From Massilia agri (lineage in GTDB: Bacteria; Pseudomonadota; Gammaproteobacteria; Burkholderiales; Burkholderiaceae_D): 64,000 nt of DNA. How positions within the stretch are numbered: position 1 is the first letter of the stretch; the number at the start of each line of letters is the position of its first letter. A model generated the notes under the pieces. The model did not search any database. It was not told the origin of the DNA and saw only the letters and a program-made list of their open reading frames with translations. Shown in pieces: positions 39,217-48,171 of the stretch. A program made the position numbers and the translations under genes. The stretch is taken from contig NZ_JANUHA010000023.1 in assembly GCF_024753255.1 (NCBI RefSeq), positions 1-64,000 of the forward strand, written 5' to 3'.

Positions 39217-41475
39217 ATGAAATTTCGTTTCCCCATCGTCATCATTGACGAGGACTTCCGTTCCGAGAACACCTCCGGTCTCGGCATTCGCGCACTCGCG
39301 GCCGCGATGGAGCAGGAAGGCATGGAGGTGCTCGGCCTGACCAGCTACGGCGACCTGTCCCAGTTCGCCCAGCAGCAGTCGCGCGCTTCCGCCTTCGTCC
39401 TGTCGATCGACGACGAGGAATTCGGCGGCGGCTCGCAGGAGGAGACGGACTTCGCCCTCACCGGCCTGCGCGCCTTCGTGCAGGAGATCCGCCACAAGAA
39501 CGCGGACATCCCGATCTACATCTACGGCGAGACCCGCACCAGCCGCCACATCCCGAACGACATCTTGAAGGAGCTGCACGGCTTCATCCACATGTTCGAG
39601 GACACCCCGGAATTCGTCGCGCGCCACATCATCCGCGAAGCCAAGGCCTACCTGGATTCGCTGGCGCCGCCCTTCTTCCGCGCCCTCGTCAACTACGCCT
39701 ACGACGGCTCCTATTCCTGGCACTGCCCGGGCCACTCGGGCGGCGTCGCCTTTTTGAAGAGCCCGATCGGCCAGATGTTCCACCAGTTCTTTGGCGAGAA
39801 CATGCTGCGCGCCGACGTCTGCAACGCGGTCGAGGAACTCGGCCAGCTGCTCGACCACACCGGACCGGTCGCCAAGTCCGAGCGCAATGCCGCGCGCATC
39901 TACAACGCAGACCACTGCTACTTCGTGACCAACGGCACCTCGACCTCGAACAAGATGGTCTGGCACTCCACGGTCGCGCCGGGCGACATCGTGGTCGTGG
40001 ACCGTAACTGCCACAAGTCGATCCTGCACTCGATCATCATGTGCGGCGCCATCCCCGTGTTCCTGATGCCGACCCGGAACAACCTGGGCATCATCGGCCC
40101 GATCCCGCTGGAAGAGTTCACCCCCGAGTCGATCGCCCGCAAGATCGAGGCGAACCCGTTCGCGCGCGACGCCGTGAACAAGAAGCCGCGCATCCTCACC
40201 ATCACCCAGTCGACCTACGACGGCGTGGTGTACAACGTCGAGACCCTGCGCGAAATGCTGGACGGGAAGATCGACACCCTGCACTTCGACGAAGCCTGGT
40301 TGCCGCACGCCGCCTTCCACAGCTTCTACAAGAACATGCACGCGATCGGCGAGAACCGCCCGCGCGCCAAGCAATCGATGATCTTCTCGACCCAGTCGAC
40401 CCATAAATTGCTGGCCGGCCTGTCGCAGGCTTCGCAGGTGCTGGTGCGCGAGTCGGAAACCGTGAAGCTCGACCAGGATGCCTTCAACGAGGCCTACCTG
40501 ATGCACACCTCGACCTCGCCCCAGTACTCGATCATCGCGTCCTGCGACGTCGCGGCGGCCATGATGGAAGCGCCGGGCGGCACCGCCCTGGTGGAAGAAT
40601 CGATCCTGGAAGCGCTGGACTTCCGCCGCGCCATGAAGAAGGTCGACGCCGAATACGGCGACGACTGGTGGTTCAAGGTCTGGGGCCCGGACGTGCAGTC
40701 CGAGGAAGGCATCGGCGGCCAGGAAGACTGGATGATCCACGCCGAGGACGACTGGCACGGCTTCGGTAAACTCGCGCCGGGCTTCAACATGCTGGACCCG
40801 ATCAAGTCGACCATCGTGACCCCGGGCCTGTCGCTGGACGGCCAGTTCGGCGATACCGGCATCCCGGCGTCGATCGTGACCAAGTACCTCGCCGAGCATG
40901 GCGTGATCATCGAGAAGTGCGGCCTGTACTCCTTCTTCATCATGTTCACGATCGGCATCACCAAGGGTCGCTGGAACACCCTGGTGACGGCGCTGCAGCA
41001 GTTCAAGGACGACTACGACCGCAACGCCCAGATGTGGCGCGTGATGCCGCAGTTCGCCGCGGCCAACCCGCGCTACGAGAACCGCGGCCTGCGCGACCTG
41101 TGCACCGAGATCCACGGCTTCTACAAGCAGTACGACGTGGCGCGCCTGACCACCGAGATGTACCTGTCGGACATGGTCCCGGCCATGAAGCCGTCCGATG
41201 CGTTTGCGAAGATGGCGCACCGCCAGATCGAGCGCGTTGCCATCGACGAGCTGGAAGGCCGCATCACCGCGATCCTGCTGACGCCTTACCCGCCGGGCAT
41301 TCCGCTCCTGATCCCGGGCGAGCGCTTCAACAAGACCATCGTCGACTACCTGCGCTTCGCTCGCGACTTCAACGAGCGCTTCCCGGGCTTCGAGACCGAC
41401 GTGCACGGGCTGGTCAAGCGTGAAGTCGATGGCAAGCGCGGGTACTTCGTGGACTGCGTGAAGCAGGACGCGTAA
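39217..41475 (+). CDS. Arginine/lysine/ornithine decarboxylase (PLP, fold I)
   Basis: A 752-residue basic amino acid decarboxylase of the AdiA/CadA/SpeC type. The N-terminal wing domain (about 1-130, receiver-like) leads to the PLP core with HCPGHSGGVAFLKSP. The Schiff-base lysine is in STQSTHKLLAGLSQ, and the Asp in LHFDEAWLPHAAFH pairs with PLP. The C-terminal domain carries TPYPPGIPLLIPGER. The substrate among Arg, Lys and Orn is not decided by what I can see. Such enzymes serve acid resistance or polyamine synthesis. No antiporter lies next to it. Confidence 0.9.
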   Translation: MKFRFPIVIIDEDFRSENTSGLGIRALAAAMEQEGMEVLGLTSYGDLSQFAQQQSRASAFVLSIDDEEFGGGSQEETDFALTGLRAFVQEIRHKNADIPIYIYGETRTSRHIPNDILKELHGFIHMFEDTPEFVARHIIREAKAYLDSLAPPFFRALVNYAYDGSYSWHCPGHSGGVAFLKSPIGQMFHQFFGENMLRADVCNAVEELGQLLDHTGPVAKSERNAARIYNADHCYFVTNGTSTSNKMVWHSTVAPGDIVVVDRNCHKSILHSIIMCGAIPVFLMPTRNNLGIIGPIPLEEFTPESIARKIEANPFARDAVNKKPRILTITQSTYDGVVYNVETLREMLDGKIDTLHFDEAWLPHAAFHSFYKNMHAIGENRPRAKQSMIFSTQSTHKLLAGLSQASQVLVRESETVKLDQDAFNEAYLMHTSTSPQYSIIASCDVAAAMMEAPGGTALVEESILEALDFRRAMKKVDAEYGDDWWFKVWGPDVQSEEGIGGQEDWMIHAEDDWHGFGKLAPGFNMLDPIKSTIVTPGLSLDGQFGDTGIPASIVTKYLAEHGVIIEKCGLYSFFIMFTIGITKGRWNTLVTALQQFKDDYDRNAQMWRVMPQFAAANPRYENRGLRDLCTEIHGFYKQYDVARLTTEMYLSDMVPAMKPSDAFAKMAHRQIERVAIDELEGRITAILLTPYPPGIPLLIPGERFNKTIVDYLRFARDFNERFPGFETDVHGLVKREVDGKRGYFVDCVKQDA

Positions 41476-41496
41476 GCGCGGCGCCGCTGCGAACGA

Positions 41497-41519
41497 GGGC
41501 CCCTGCGGGGGCCCTTTTT
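41497..41519 (+). terminator. Rho-independent terminator after decarboxylase gene
   Basis: GGGCCCC, the loop TGC and GGGGGCCC are followed by five Ts. It lies 22 nt after the decarboxylase stop codon. Confidence 0.9.
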
Positions 41520-41573
41520 CATCCTCCTTCGGCCTGAAGCGCGGCGCGCGCCAATGCGCTAAGCTATCGGGCC

Positions 41574-42422
41574 ATGGACCCTACCGCCTACTTCACCGCC
41601 CGCCGCCCGCGCCTGCAGCGCATCGCCTACCGCATGCTCGGCTCCGTCGCCGAAGCCGAGGACGTCGTGCAGGACGCCTGGCTGCGCTGGCATGCCGGCG
41701 ACCGCGAACCCATCGTGGAACCCGAGGCCTGGCTGGTGCGCACCGTCACCCGCCTGTGCCTGGACGTGCTGAAGTCCAGCCGCGTCAAGCGCGAAACCTA
41801 TATCGGCCCCTGGCTGCCCGAGCCCTTCATCGACCCCGAGGACGAGGGCGACGACATCACCCTGCCCCTGATGCTGGCGATGGAGCGCCTGTCGCCATTG
41901 GAACGCGCCGCCTTCCTGCTGCACGATGTGTTCGAGCTGGATTTCAAGGAGGTGGGCGAAGCCATCGGCCGCGAGAGCGCGGCTGCGCGCCAGCTGGCCA
42001 GCCGTGCGCGCAGCCACGTGCAGGATGCGCGTCCGCGCTTCCCGGTGCCGCGCGAGGAACAGGACCGCATCGCCGGCGCCTTCTTCGCCGCCACCCGCAA
42101 CGGCGACCTGGGGCAGCTCAAGCAGCTGTTGGCCGACAACGTGGTGTTCTACGGCGACGGCGGCGGCAAGCGCAATGCGACCGTCAATCCGATCTACGGT
42201 CTCGACAAGGTGGCGCGCCTGCTGGGCGCCTTGATCGGGAAAGTCGGTTGGGACAAGGTCGAGGTGCTGGTTGAAACCCGCATCGACGGGCTCCCGGGCC
42301 GCATCACGATGGAAAACGACGCCCTGCCGCAGGCCATGGCGCTGGAGATCGACGGCGGCAAGATCGTGGCGATCTACGTGACCCGCAATCCCGACAAGCT
42401 GGGCCACCTCAGCGGCGCTTGA
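41574..42422 (+). CDS. ECF41-type sigma factor with SnoaL-like extension
   Basis: A 282-residue sigma factor. Region 2 is at about 8-75 (RIAYRMLGSVAEAEDVVQDAWLRW), region 4 at about 100-150. The linker has the ECF41 mark GPWLPEP (78-84). The C-terminal SnoaL-like domain carries DGGGK (195-199) and NPDKL near the end, both used by ECF41 members to control the sigma factor without a membrane anti-sigma. ECF41 genes usually sit beside an oxidoreductase or carboxymuconolactone decarboxylase target; here no such neighbour is present. It overlaps the cation transporter end by 14 bp. Confidence 0.92.
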   Translation: MDPTAYFTARRPRLQRIAYRMLGSVAEAEDVVQDAWLRWHAGDREPIVEPEAWLVRTVTRLCLDVLKSSRVKRETYIGPWLPEPFIDPEDEGDDITLPLMLAMERLSPLERAAFLLHDVFELDFKEVGEAIGRESAAARQLASRARSHVQDARPRFPVPREEQDRIAGAFFAATRNGDLGQLKQLLADNVVFYGDGGGKRNATVNPIYGLDKVARLLGALIGKVGWDKVEVLVETRIDGLPGRITMENDALPQAMALEIDGGKIVAIYVTRNPDKLGHLSGA

Positions 42423-43062
42423 GCTCCATCGTGACCGTGGCCGTGGTCGTGCCGCGCATCTCGCCGCGCGCCTGGAGGATGACGGTGCGCGCCGCCGACA
42501 GGCCGAGCAGGCCCATGACGGTGGCCACCAAGAGGTCGGGCAGGCCGCTGCCCGTCTGGAACACGCCGAAGGCGGCCAGCATCACGGCGACGTTGCCGAT
42601 CGCATCGTTGCGGGTGCACAGCCATACGGAACGCATGTTCGCGTCGCCGTTGCGATAGGCGAACAGCAGCGCGGCGACGAGGCAGTTGGCGGCCAGCGCG
42701 GCGAAGCCGATCCAGCCCATCGTGTGTGCTTGCGGCACGGTGCCGCTGTGCAGGTGCCAGAGGGCGCTCGCGAGCACGAAGACGCCGTAGCCGCCCATGG
42801 TCGCGCCCTTGACGAGCGCCGTGCGCGAGCGCCACACCGGCGCCAGGCCGAGCACGAACAGGGAGATGCCGTAGTTGGCGGCGTCGCCGAAAAAATCGAC
42901 GGCATCGGCCAGCAGCGAGACGGAACCGGCCGCCCAGCCGCCGACGATCTCGACGCCGAACATGAGAAAGTTGACCCACAGCGCGATCCAGAGGATGCGC
43001 CGGTATGCGGGGTCGACAGGCGGCTTATCGGACGAGCAGCCGCCGCTGCAGCATGCGGACAT
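42409..43062 (-). CDS. Cation diffusion facilitator-like transporter
   Basis: A 217-residue membrane protein with about six helices. LLADAVDFFGDAANYGISLF (about 50-70) carries the D-x3-D metal pair typical of cation diffusion facilitators, and a second site may be CTRNDAIGNVAVM. The N terminus, MSACCSGGCSSDKPP, is Cys-rich and could bind metal. The cytoplasmic C-terminal domain of classical family members is missing, so it is the short type. The metal is unknown. It is convergent with the ECF41 gene. Confidence 0.82.
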   Translation of the reverse strand: MSACCSGGCSSDKPPVDPAYRRILWIALWVNFLMFGVEIVGGWAAGSVSLLADAVDFFGDAANYGISLFVLGLAPVWRSRTALVKGATMGGYGVFVLASALWHLHSGTVPQAHTMGWIGFAALAANCLVAALLFAYRNGDANMRSVWLCTRNDAIGNVAVMLAAFGVFQTGSGLPDLLVATVMGLLGLSAARTVILQARGEMRGTTTATVTMELKRR

Positions 43063-43097
43063 GATTCACTTTTAGGCAAATACTGCCAAAAATTGTA

Positions 43098-43664
43098 TCA
43101 GGTTTTCGGCAGGGTGACGCCGTGCTGGCCCTGGTACTTGCCGCCGCGGTCCTTGTACGAGGTCTCGCAGACTTCGTCGGATTCGAAGAACAGCACCTGG
43201 GCGCAGCCTTCGCCCGCGTAGATCTTGGCGGGCAGCGGCGTGGTGTTCGAGAACTCCAGGGTCACATAGCCTTCCCACTCCGGCTCGAAGGGGGTGACGT
43301 TGACGATGATGCCGCAGCGCGCATAGGTCGATTTGCCGAGGCAGACGGTCAGGACGTTACGCGGGATGCGGAAGTACTCGATGGTGCGGGCCAGCGCGAA
43401 GGAATTCGGCGGGATGATGCACACGTCGCTCTTCACGTCCACAAAGGAATTGGAATCGAAATTCTTCGGGTCGACGATGGTGCTGTTGATGTTCGTGAAC
43501 ACCTTGAATTCGTCGGCGCAGCGGATGTCGTAGCCGTACGAGGAGGTGCCGAAGGAGATGATCTTGCGGCCGTCGGACTCGCGCACCTGGCGCGGTTCGA
43601 AGGGTTCGATCATGCCGGTTTGTTCCGCCATGCGGCGGATCCATTTGTCGCTCTTGATAGCCAT
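43098..43664 (-). CDS. dcd: dCTP deaminase
   Basis: Deaminates dCTP to dUTP, feeding thymidylate synthesis. At 188 residues it is of standard size. The N terminus [22 protein letters not shown] and the catalytic Glu in [20 protein letters not shown] are family blocks, together with [19 protein letters not shown]. It acts in the same pathway as the thyA gene 5 kb away, though not in the same operon. Confidence 0.96.
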   Translation of the reverse strand: MAIKSDKWIRRMAEQTGMIEPFEPRQVRESDGRKIISFGTSSYGYDIRCADEFKVFTNINSTIVDPKNFDSNSFVDVKSDVCIIPPNSFALARTIEYFRIPRNVLTVCLGKSTYARCGIIVNVTPFEPEWEGYVTLEFSNTTPLPAKIYAGEGCAQVLFFESDEVCETSYKDRGGKYQGQHGVTLPKT

Positions 43665-43701
43665 TGTCGAAATTCCAAGAAATCAATCCCGCGATTTTAC
43701 G

Positions 43702-44517
43702 CTAAATGACGGTATCAAGCACCTTCGATGGCAGGAGCTTTTGAATCATGTCGTGGGTGAGCTTCGCGGTGGCTTCCGGCTTCTCGAGCGGATACAGGTG
43801 TCCGCCCTCGATCATGACCAGGTTCTCGCCCACCAGCTTGCGGGTTGCGTCCAGCCCGGCCTGGCGCAGTTCTTCCGACGTCGTGCCGGCGATGAAACCG
43901 ATCGGCAGCGGGTAAGGCTCGCGGATGATGGCGCCCATGTGGTGCGGCAGCGTGTTGTAGATGCTGGTCTCGACGGCGCGGTCGAAGCGCAGCTGCACGC
44001 CTTCCGGATGCGGTTTCAATCCATGGTCGAGGTAGTCGTCCAGGGCGCCCGGCGCCCAGGCCTGGAACATCGGTTTCGAGATGAAGTGCTGGTACGCGCT
44101 TGCCCTGTCCGGCCACACGTTGCGGCGGCGTTCGGAGAACTTCGCCGGCGAGAAGCGCGAGCCGAGCCCGCGCGCTTTCACGAAGCGCCATGCGAACGCG
44201 CGCCAGCCCGCGACCACGGGGGAATCGAGCATCACGACGGCGCGGGCCAGCTCCGGGCGCTGCTTGGCCGCCATCATGCTCAGCATGCCGCCCAGCGAAT
44301 GACCGACCAGGATCGGCGGCTTGTCGTACTGCTCGAGGTGGTGGATCAGTTCCTCGACCAGGCCGTGCCAGCCGTCGCCCACGGGGAAGCGCGGATCGTG
44401 GCCGTACATATCGTGGGCGCGCACCTCGTAGTGCGTGCCGAGGGCCTGGAACAGCCGGCTGTAGGTGCCGGCCGGGTAGCTGTTCCCGTGGGAGAAATGC
44501 AGCAGCGGTTTGCTCAT
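43702..44517 (-). CDS. Alpha/beta hydrolase
   Basis: A 271-residue hydrolase. The oxyanion loop is FSHGNSYPAGTY, the nucleophile elbow GHSLGG (about residues 92-97, in PPILVGHSLGGMLSMMA), the acid probably in the GTTSEELRQAG region and the His in IEGGHLYPLEKPEAT near the C terminus. No signal peptide. The substrate is unknown. It lies 37 nt from dcd in the same direction but the two do not look functionally linked. Confidence 0.85.
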   Translation of the reverse strand: MSKPLLHFSHGNSYPAGTYSRLFQALGTHYEVRAHDMYGHDPRFPVGDGWHGLVEELIHHLEQYDKPPILVGHSLGGMLSMMAAKQRPELARAVVMLDSPVVAGWRAFAWRFVKARGLGSRFSPAKFSERRRNVWPDRASAYQHFISKPMFQAWAPGALDDYLDHGLKPHPEGVQLRFDRAVETSIYNTLPHHMGAIIREPYPLPIGFIAGTTSEELRQAGLDATRKLVGENLVMIEGGHLYPLEKPEATAKLTHDMIQKLLPSKVLDTVI

Positions 44518-44583
44518 CGCGCATCAGGCTTCGTTGACAACAGCGTTCCATTGTAATGAAAGAAACCTGGGCGCGAACGGGGT

Positions 44584-45450
44584 TTAGAGGGAAACGCCTA
44601 CAGTGAGGGTCGCCACGTAGCCCTGCGTGGCATTGCCTGATACGCTCGCCATCTGCAGGGCCGTGCCGTCGCTGAACACGTTGTCCGTGGCGAAGCTGAT
44701 GCGCGCCAGGTTGCTCACGCTCGCCGAATAGCCGCTGCTCGCATAGGCTTCGTTCATCGTCGTCAAGGGGAAGGTGAACTGCGAGGTCTTGACGCGGTTG
44801 GATGCGCTGCTGGCCTTCGCGAGCGTCGGGTAGACCTCGAAGTGCACGTGCGGCATGCGGCCATCGTAGCAGCCCGGGAAGATGGTCTGGAAGGTGACCA
44901 CGCCCTGGCTGTCCGCTTCCTGCACCCCGCGCAGGTAGTTCTCGTTGACGATGCCGTTCGAGTACATCGAATAGCCGCCCTCGCGGGTACAGTGCCACAG
45001 GTAGACCGCGGCGCCAGTGGCCGCCGCGCAGTTCGCGCCCACGTTCACGAGCTGCAGGCGGATCGTCAGCGGGATGCCTTGCGCGACGCCCGTGGCGCCG
45101 GCCACGCTGGCGCGGATGTCGCTGCGCACGATGCCGGACAGGACCAGCGCATTGGCCACGCCGTTGGCATTGCGATTGCTGCCGTCGCCGGGATACGGAC
45201 CGCCGGTTTCCTCGGGGATGACCGAGCAGGCTGCGGTCGTGGTGCTGCCAGTGCTGCCAGTGCTGCCGGTGCTGCCGGTACTCGTCGAGGAGGACGTGGT
45301 GCTGGTGGAGTCGCCGCCTCCTGCGCCGCAGCCTGCAAGCGGAACCGCCGCGGCGCCGGCCAGCAGCCAACGCAGCGACTGGCGGCGGCTCGCCGCACTT
45401 TTCAACATCGTGGCCAGGTCGTCGGCCAGGGTGGTGTGATCGTGTGCCAT
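44584..45450 (-). CDS. Intradiol ring-cleavage dioxygenase, lipoprotein type
   Basis: A 288-residue protein. The start has twin Arg (SRRQSLRWLLAG) and a lipobox LAGC at C41, so it is probably exported and lipid-anchored. A Gly-Ser-Thr linker follows (48-72). The dioxygenase domain shows TGGPYPG, LWHCTREGGYSMY and FPGCYDGRMPHVHFEVY, giving the expected Fe ligands (a Tyr near 160, Y195, H201, H203). It may open aromatic rings outside the cytoplasm. The substrate is unknown. Confidence 0.85.
   Translation of the reverse strand: MAHDHTTLADDLATMLKSAASRRQSLRWLLAGAAAVPLAGCGAGGGDSTSTTSSSTSTGSTGSTGSTGSTTTAACSVIPEETGGPYPGDGSNRNANGVANALVLSGIVRSDIRASVAGATGVAQGIPLTIRLQLVNVGANCAAATGAAVYLWHCTREGGYSMYSNGIVNENYLRGVQEADSQGVVTFQTIFPGCYDGRMPHVHFEVYPTLAKASSASNRVKTSQFTFPLTTMNEAYASSGYSASVSNLARISFATDNVFSDGTALQMASVSGNATQGYVATLTVGVSL
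45242..45277 (-). repeat. Four tandem 9-bp repeats in the dioxygenase linker
   Basis: GTGCTGCCA occurs twice and GTGCTGCCG twice, back to back on the plus strand. On the coding strand they encode the repeated Gly-Ser-Thr linker. Copy-number change would alter linker length without breaking the frame. Confidence 0.85.
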
Positions 45451-45460
45451 GGCGGACTCC

Positions 45461-45952
45461 TTATTGACGCGGTCCGCGCACCGGGCGCTCGCTGCGCAGC
45501 TGTTCGCGCTGCTGCGGGGTCAGCAAGGCCATGACTTGCGCATCGGTGCGTACGCGCAGCAGTTCCCCGGCGGCGACGGCCGCGCCGAACGCCTGGGCTG
45601 CCGCGGCCGCCCTGGCGTCGTCGAACCTGTCCGCACTGGACGCCGCCCGCAATGCCTCGAAGGCCTTGCGCTGCGCCTTGTCGTGCTCGCGCCGCTTCGG
45701 TGCGGCTTCGTGCATGATGGCGAACAGCCTGTCCTGCTGGGCGTCGCTCAGCTCGATGCCCGCGAGGAGCGGGTGCGCGCCGCGGCCGGGTCCGCGCGGC
45801 CCATGCCCGGGCCCACGGTCGGGGCCACCGCGGGCGTCCGCCCGCTCGAGGTCGGGCGGCATCGACTGGGCGAGCGCGGTCGGGGCGTGCAGGGCGCCGG
45901 CGAGGCAGGCGCCGCCGAGGATGGCGGCGATGCGGGGAAGAAGTGCATTCAT
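45461..45952 (-). CDS. Spy/CpxP-like periplasmic protein
   Basis: A 163-residue protein with a signal peptide (to about residue 28). The mature part begins with a Gly-Pro-rich stretch and then is helical. The LTPQQREQL motif near the C terminus is the LTxxQ signature of the Spy/CpxP family; ELSDAQQDRLF near residue 65 is the first copy. Such proteins are ATP-independent chaperones and, as CpxP, inhibit the CpxA sensor. AAGGA lies 8 nt before the ATG at 45952. It is divergent from a CpxR-like regulator, with CpxR-type boxes between. Confidence 0.85.
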   Translation of the reverse strand: MNALLPRIAAILGGACLAGALHAPTALAQSMPPDLERADARGGPDRGPGHGPRGPGRGAHPLLAGIELSDAQQDRLFAIMHEAAPKRREHDKAQRKAFEALRAASSADRFDDARAAAAAQAFGAAVAAGELLRVRTDAQVMALLTPQQREQLRSERPVRGPRQ

Positions 45953-46001
45953 GGTCGTGTCCTTCGGGTGTTTCGGAGCACGCATTGTGGTTTTACGCTG
46001 C

Positions 46002-46037
46002 GTTAAACGCTGTAAATCCGGTGTAAAACCGGGTAAA
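46002..46037. promoter_or_regulatory. Row of CpxR-type GTAAA boxes
   Basis: GTTAAA (46002), GTAAA (46012), GTAAA (46023) and GTAAA (46033) lie 10, 11 and 10 bp apart, so on one face of the helix. An inverted TTTTAC lies at 45991. CpxR of enterobacteria binds GTAAA-N5-GTAAA. The row lies between the Spy-like gene and the CpxR-like gene, placing both under possible shared control. Confidence 0.7.
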
Positions 46038-46088
46038 TCTTACTCATGTACAACAATCTGGCACGGCCGTTTTGCTATCCTGCTTCCC

Positions 46089-46775
46089 ATGAACCACGTA
46101 CTGCTGATCGATGACGACGTCGAGCTCGTCACAATGTTTGCCGAATACCTCGCGCAGGAGGGCTTCGCCGTCACCTGCGTCCACAATGGCCAGGAGGGCG
46201 CCCGCGCCGCCCTGAGCGGCGACTATGCGATCGCCATCCTCGACGTCATGATGCCCGGGACGAACGGCATCGACGCCCTGCGCCTGATCCGCGCGGGCAG
46301 CCGCATTCCGGTCCTGATGCTGACCGCGCGCGGCGACGACGCCGACCGCATCCTCGGCCTGGAACTGGGCGCCGACGACTACGTCGCCAAGCCCTGCACC
46401 CCGCGCGAGCTGACCGCGCGCGTGCGCGCCATCCTGCGCCGCACGCAGGCGGCGCCCGAATCTGCGAACGGCGCCGTGCTCACCGTCGGCAAGCTCACCA
46501 TGTATCCGGAACAGCGCCGCGTCACCTGGGACGGCGCGCCGGTCGAGCTGACCAGCACCGAGTTCAACCTGCTCGAAGTCCTCGCGCGCAATGCGGGGCG
46601 GCCGGTGAGCAAGAACGAGCTGTCGGAACAGGGCCTGGGCCGGCCCCTGGCCCGCTTCGACCGCAATATCGACGTGCACCTGAGCAGCCTGCGCCACAAG
46701 CTCGGCCCCCTCGCGGACGGCCGCTCCTGCCTGCAGACGATCTACCGCCAGGGCTACCAGCTGATCCGGGAATGA
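46089..46775 (+). CDS. CpxR-like OmpR-family response regulator
   Basis: A 228-residue response regulator. The receiver domain has phospho-acceptor D52 in AIAILDVMMPGTNG, acidic D8-D10, and K101 in DDYVAKPCTPREL. The C-terminal winged helix shows LTSTEFNLLEVLARNAGRPVS and DVHLSSLRHKLG. It is followed one base later by its histidine kinase. Placement beside a Spy-like gene and GTAAA boxes supports an envelope-stress role like that of CpxR. Confidence 0.92.
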   Translation: MNHVLLIDDDVELVTMFAEYLAQEGFAVTCVHNGQEGARAALSGDYAIAILDVMMPGTNGIDALRLIRAGSRIPVLMLTARGDDADRILGLELGADDYVAKPCTPRELTARVRAILRRTQAAPESANGAVLTVGKLTMYPEQRRVTWDGAPVELTSTEFNLLEVLARNAGRPVSKNELSEQGLGRPLARFDRNIDVHLSSLRHKLGPLADGRSCLQTIYRQGYQLIRE

Positions 46776-46776
46776 T

Positions 46777-48171
46777 ATGGGTCGCCTGTTCTGGAAGTTC
46801 TTCCTTTGCATCCTGCTGGCCCAGCTGGCCGCGACCATCGGCGTGATCGGCGCCTTCTGGCTGCGCGACCAGGCCAGCCGCCGCGCCGCCGAACTCGATA
46901 CCGGCCCGCCCGCCTGGATCGCCCTCGACGCCGCCAGCGCCACCCTGAAGCACGGCGGCCTCGCAGCCCTGCGCGGCATGCTGGGCGAGATGCAGCGGCC
47001 CCAGGTCTTCGTGCTCGACGCCAGGCGCCACGAACTGCTGGGACGCACCGTGCCGCCCGAGCTGCTGGCCGAAGTCGACCGCCAGCTCGCCAGCGGCGCA
47101 GTCCCGCGCGGCATCCGCCGCATCACCGGCCCGGACGGCGAGCGCTATCTCGCCTTCGTGCAGCGCGTCTACCGCGGCGCGCCGCCGCCGCGCATCGAGG
47201 CCGCCAGCGGGCCGCCACCCAGCCACGGCGGCCCCGGCTTCAACCGCCGCATCGGGCAGATCGCAGGCATCGTAGCCGCCACCCTGGCAAGCCTGCTGTT
47301 CGCGGCCCTGCTGGCCTGGTACTTCTCGCGCCCGATCCGCGCGCTGCGCAGCGCCTTCGAGGCCGCCTCCGGCGGCGACCTGGCGCCCCGCTTCGCCGGC
47401 GGCGCGCGCGCCGGCGACGAGCTGAGCGACCTGGGACGCGACTTCGACCGCATGAGCGCCCAGCTGCGCGCCCTGATGGACGGCCAGCGCCGCCTGCTGC
47501 ACGACGTCTCGCACGAGCTGCGCTCCCCGCTGGCGCGGCTGCAGGCGGCGGTCGGCCTGGCGCACCAGCAGCCGGATAGAATCGGCTCCTCGCTCGACCG
47601 CATCGAGCGCGAGAGCATGCGCATGGACAAACTGGTCGGCGGCCTCCTGACCCTGTCGCGCCTGGAAGCGCCACCCGACTTCACGCGCCGCGAGCAGATC
47701 GACCTCACCGAACTCGCCGACGAGATCGTGGCCGATGCCCGCTTCGAGGCCGGCCCGGGCGCGCCACGGCTCAGCGTCGAGGCGCCAGGGGCCATCATCG
47801 TCCAGGGTGACCCCGACCTGCTGTGGAGCGCGCTCGAGAACGTGGTGCGCAATGCGATCCGCCACGGCGGCGCCGGCGGCGTCGTCCAGGTGCTCCTGCA
47901 CAGCGAAGGGACGCAGGCCAGGATCGAGGTACTGGACCGCGGGCCCGGCATCGCGCCCTGCGACATGGCGGCGATCTTCGATCCCTTCTTCCGCGCACCG
48001 GCCGCGCAAGCCACCGTCGACGGCCATGGCCTGGGCCTGCCGATCGCGCAGCGCGTGGTGCTGGCCCACGGCGGCGCCATCCACGCCGCCAACCGCGACG
48101 GCGGCGGCCTGCAGGTGACCATCACCCTGCCCCTGCAGGGTCGACGAGCGCCTCAGGGCGCGTACCAGTAG
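46777..48171 (+). CDS. CpxA-like sensor histidine kinase
   Basis: A 464-residue membrane kinase. Helices lie at about 7-28 and 161-182 with a periplasmic sensor of about 130 residues between them. HAMP follows to about 235. The H-box is HDVSHELRSPLARLQ with phospho-His H246. N-box ENVVRNAIRHG and G-boxes DRGPGI and GHGLGLPIA are intact. It starts one base after the response regulator stop. Its end overlaps comEC by 19 bp on the opposite strand. Confidence 0.92.
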   Translation: MGRLFWKFFLCILLAQLAATIGVIGAFWLRDQASRRAAELDTGPPAWIALDAASATLKHGGLAALRGMLGEMQRPQVFVLDARRHELLGRTVPPELLAEVDRQLASGAVPRGIRRITGPDGERYLAFVQRVYRGAPPPRIEAASGPPPSHGGPGFNRRIGQIAGIVAATLASLLFAALLAWYFSRPIRALRSAFEAASGGDLAPRFAGGARAGDELSDLGRDFDRMSAQLRALMDGQRRLLHDVSHELRSPLARLQAAVGLAHQQPDRIGSSLDRIERESMRMDKLVGGLLTLSRLEAPPDFTRREQIDLTELADEIVADARFEAGPGAPRLSVEAPGAIIVQGDPDLLWSALENVVRNAIRHGGAGGVVQVLLHSEGTQARIEVLDRGPGIAPCDMAAIFDPFFRAPAAQATVDGHGLGLPIAQRVVLAHGGAIHAANRDGGGLQVTITLPLQGRRAPQGAYQ

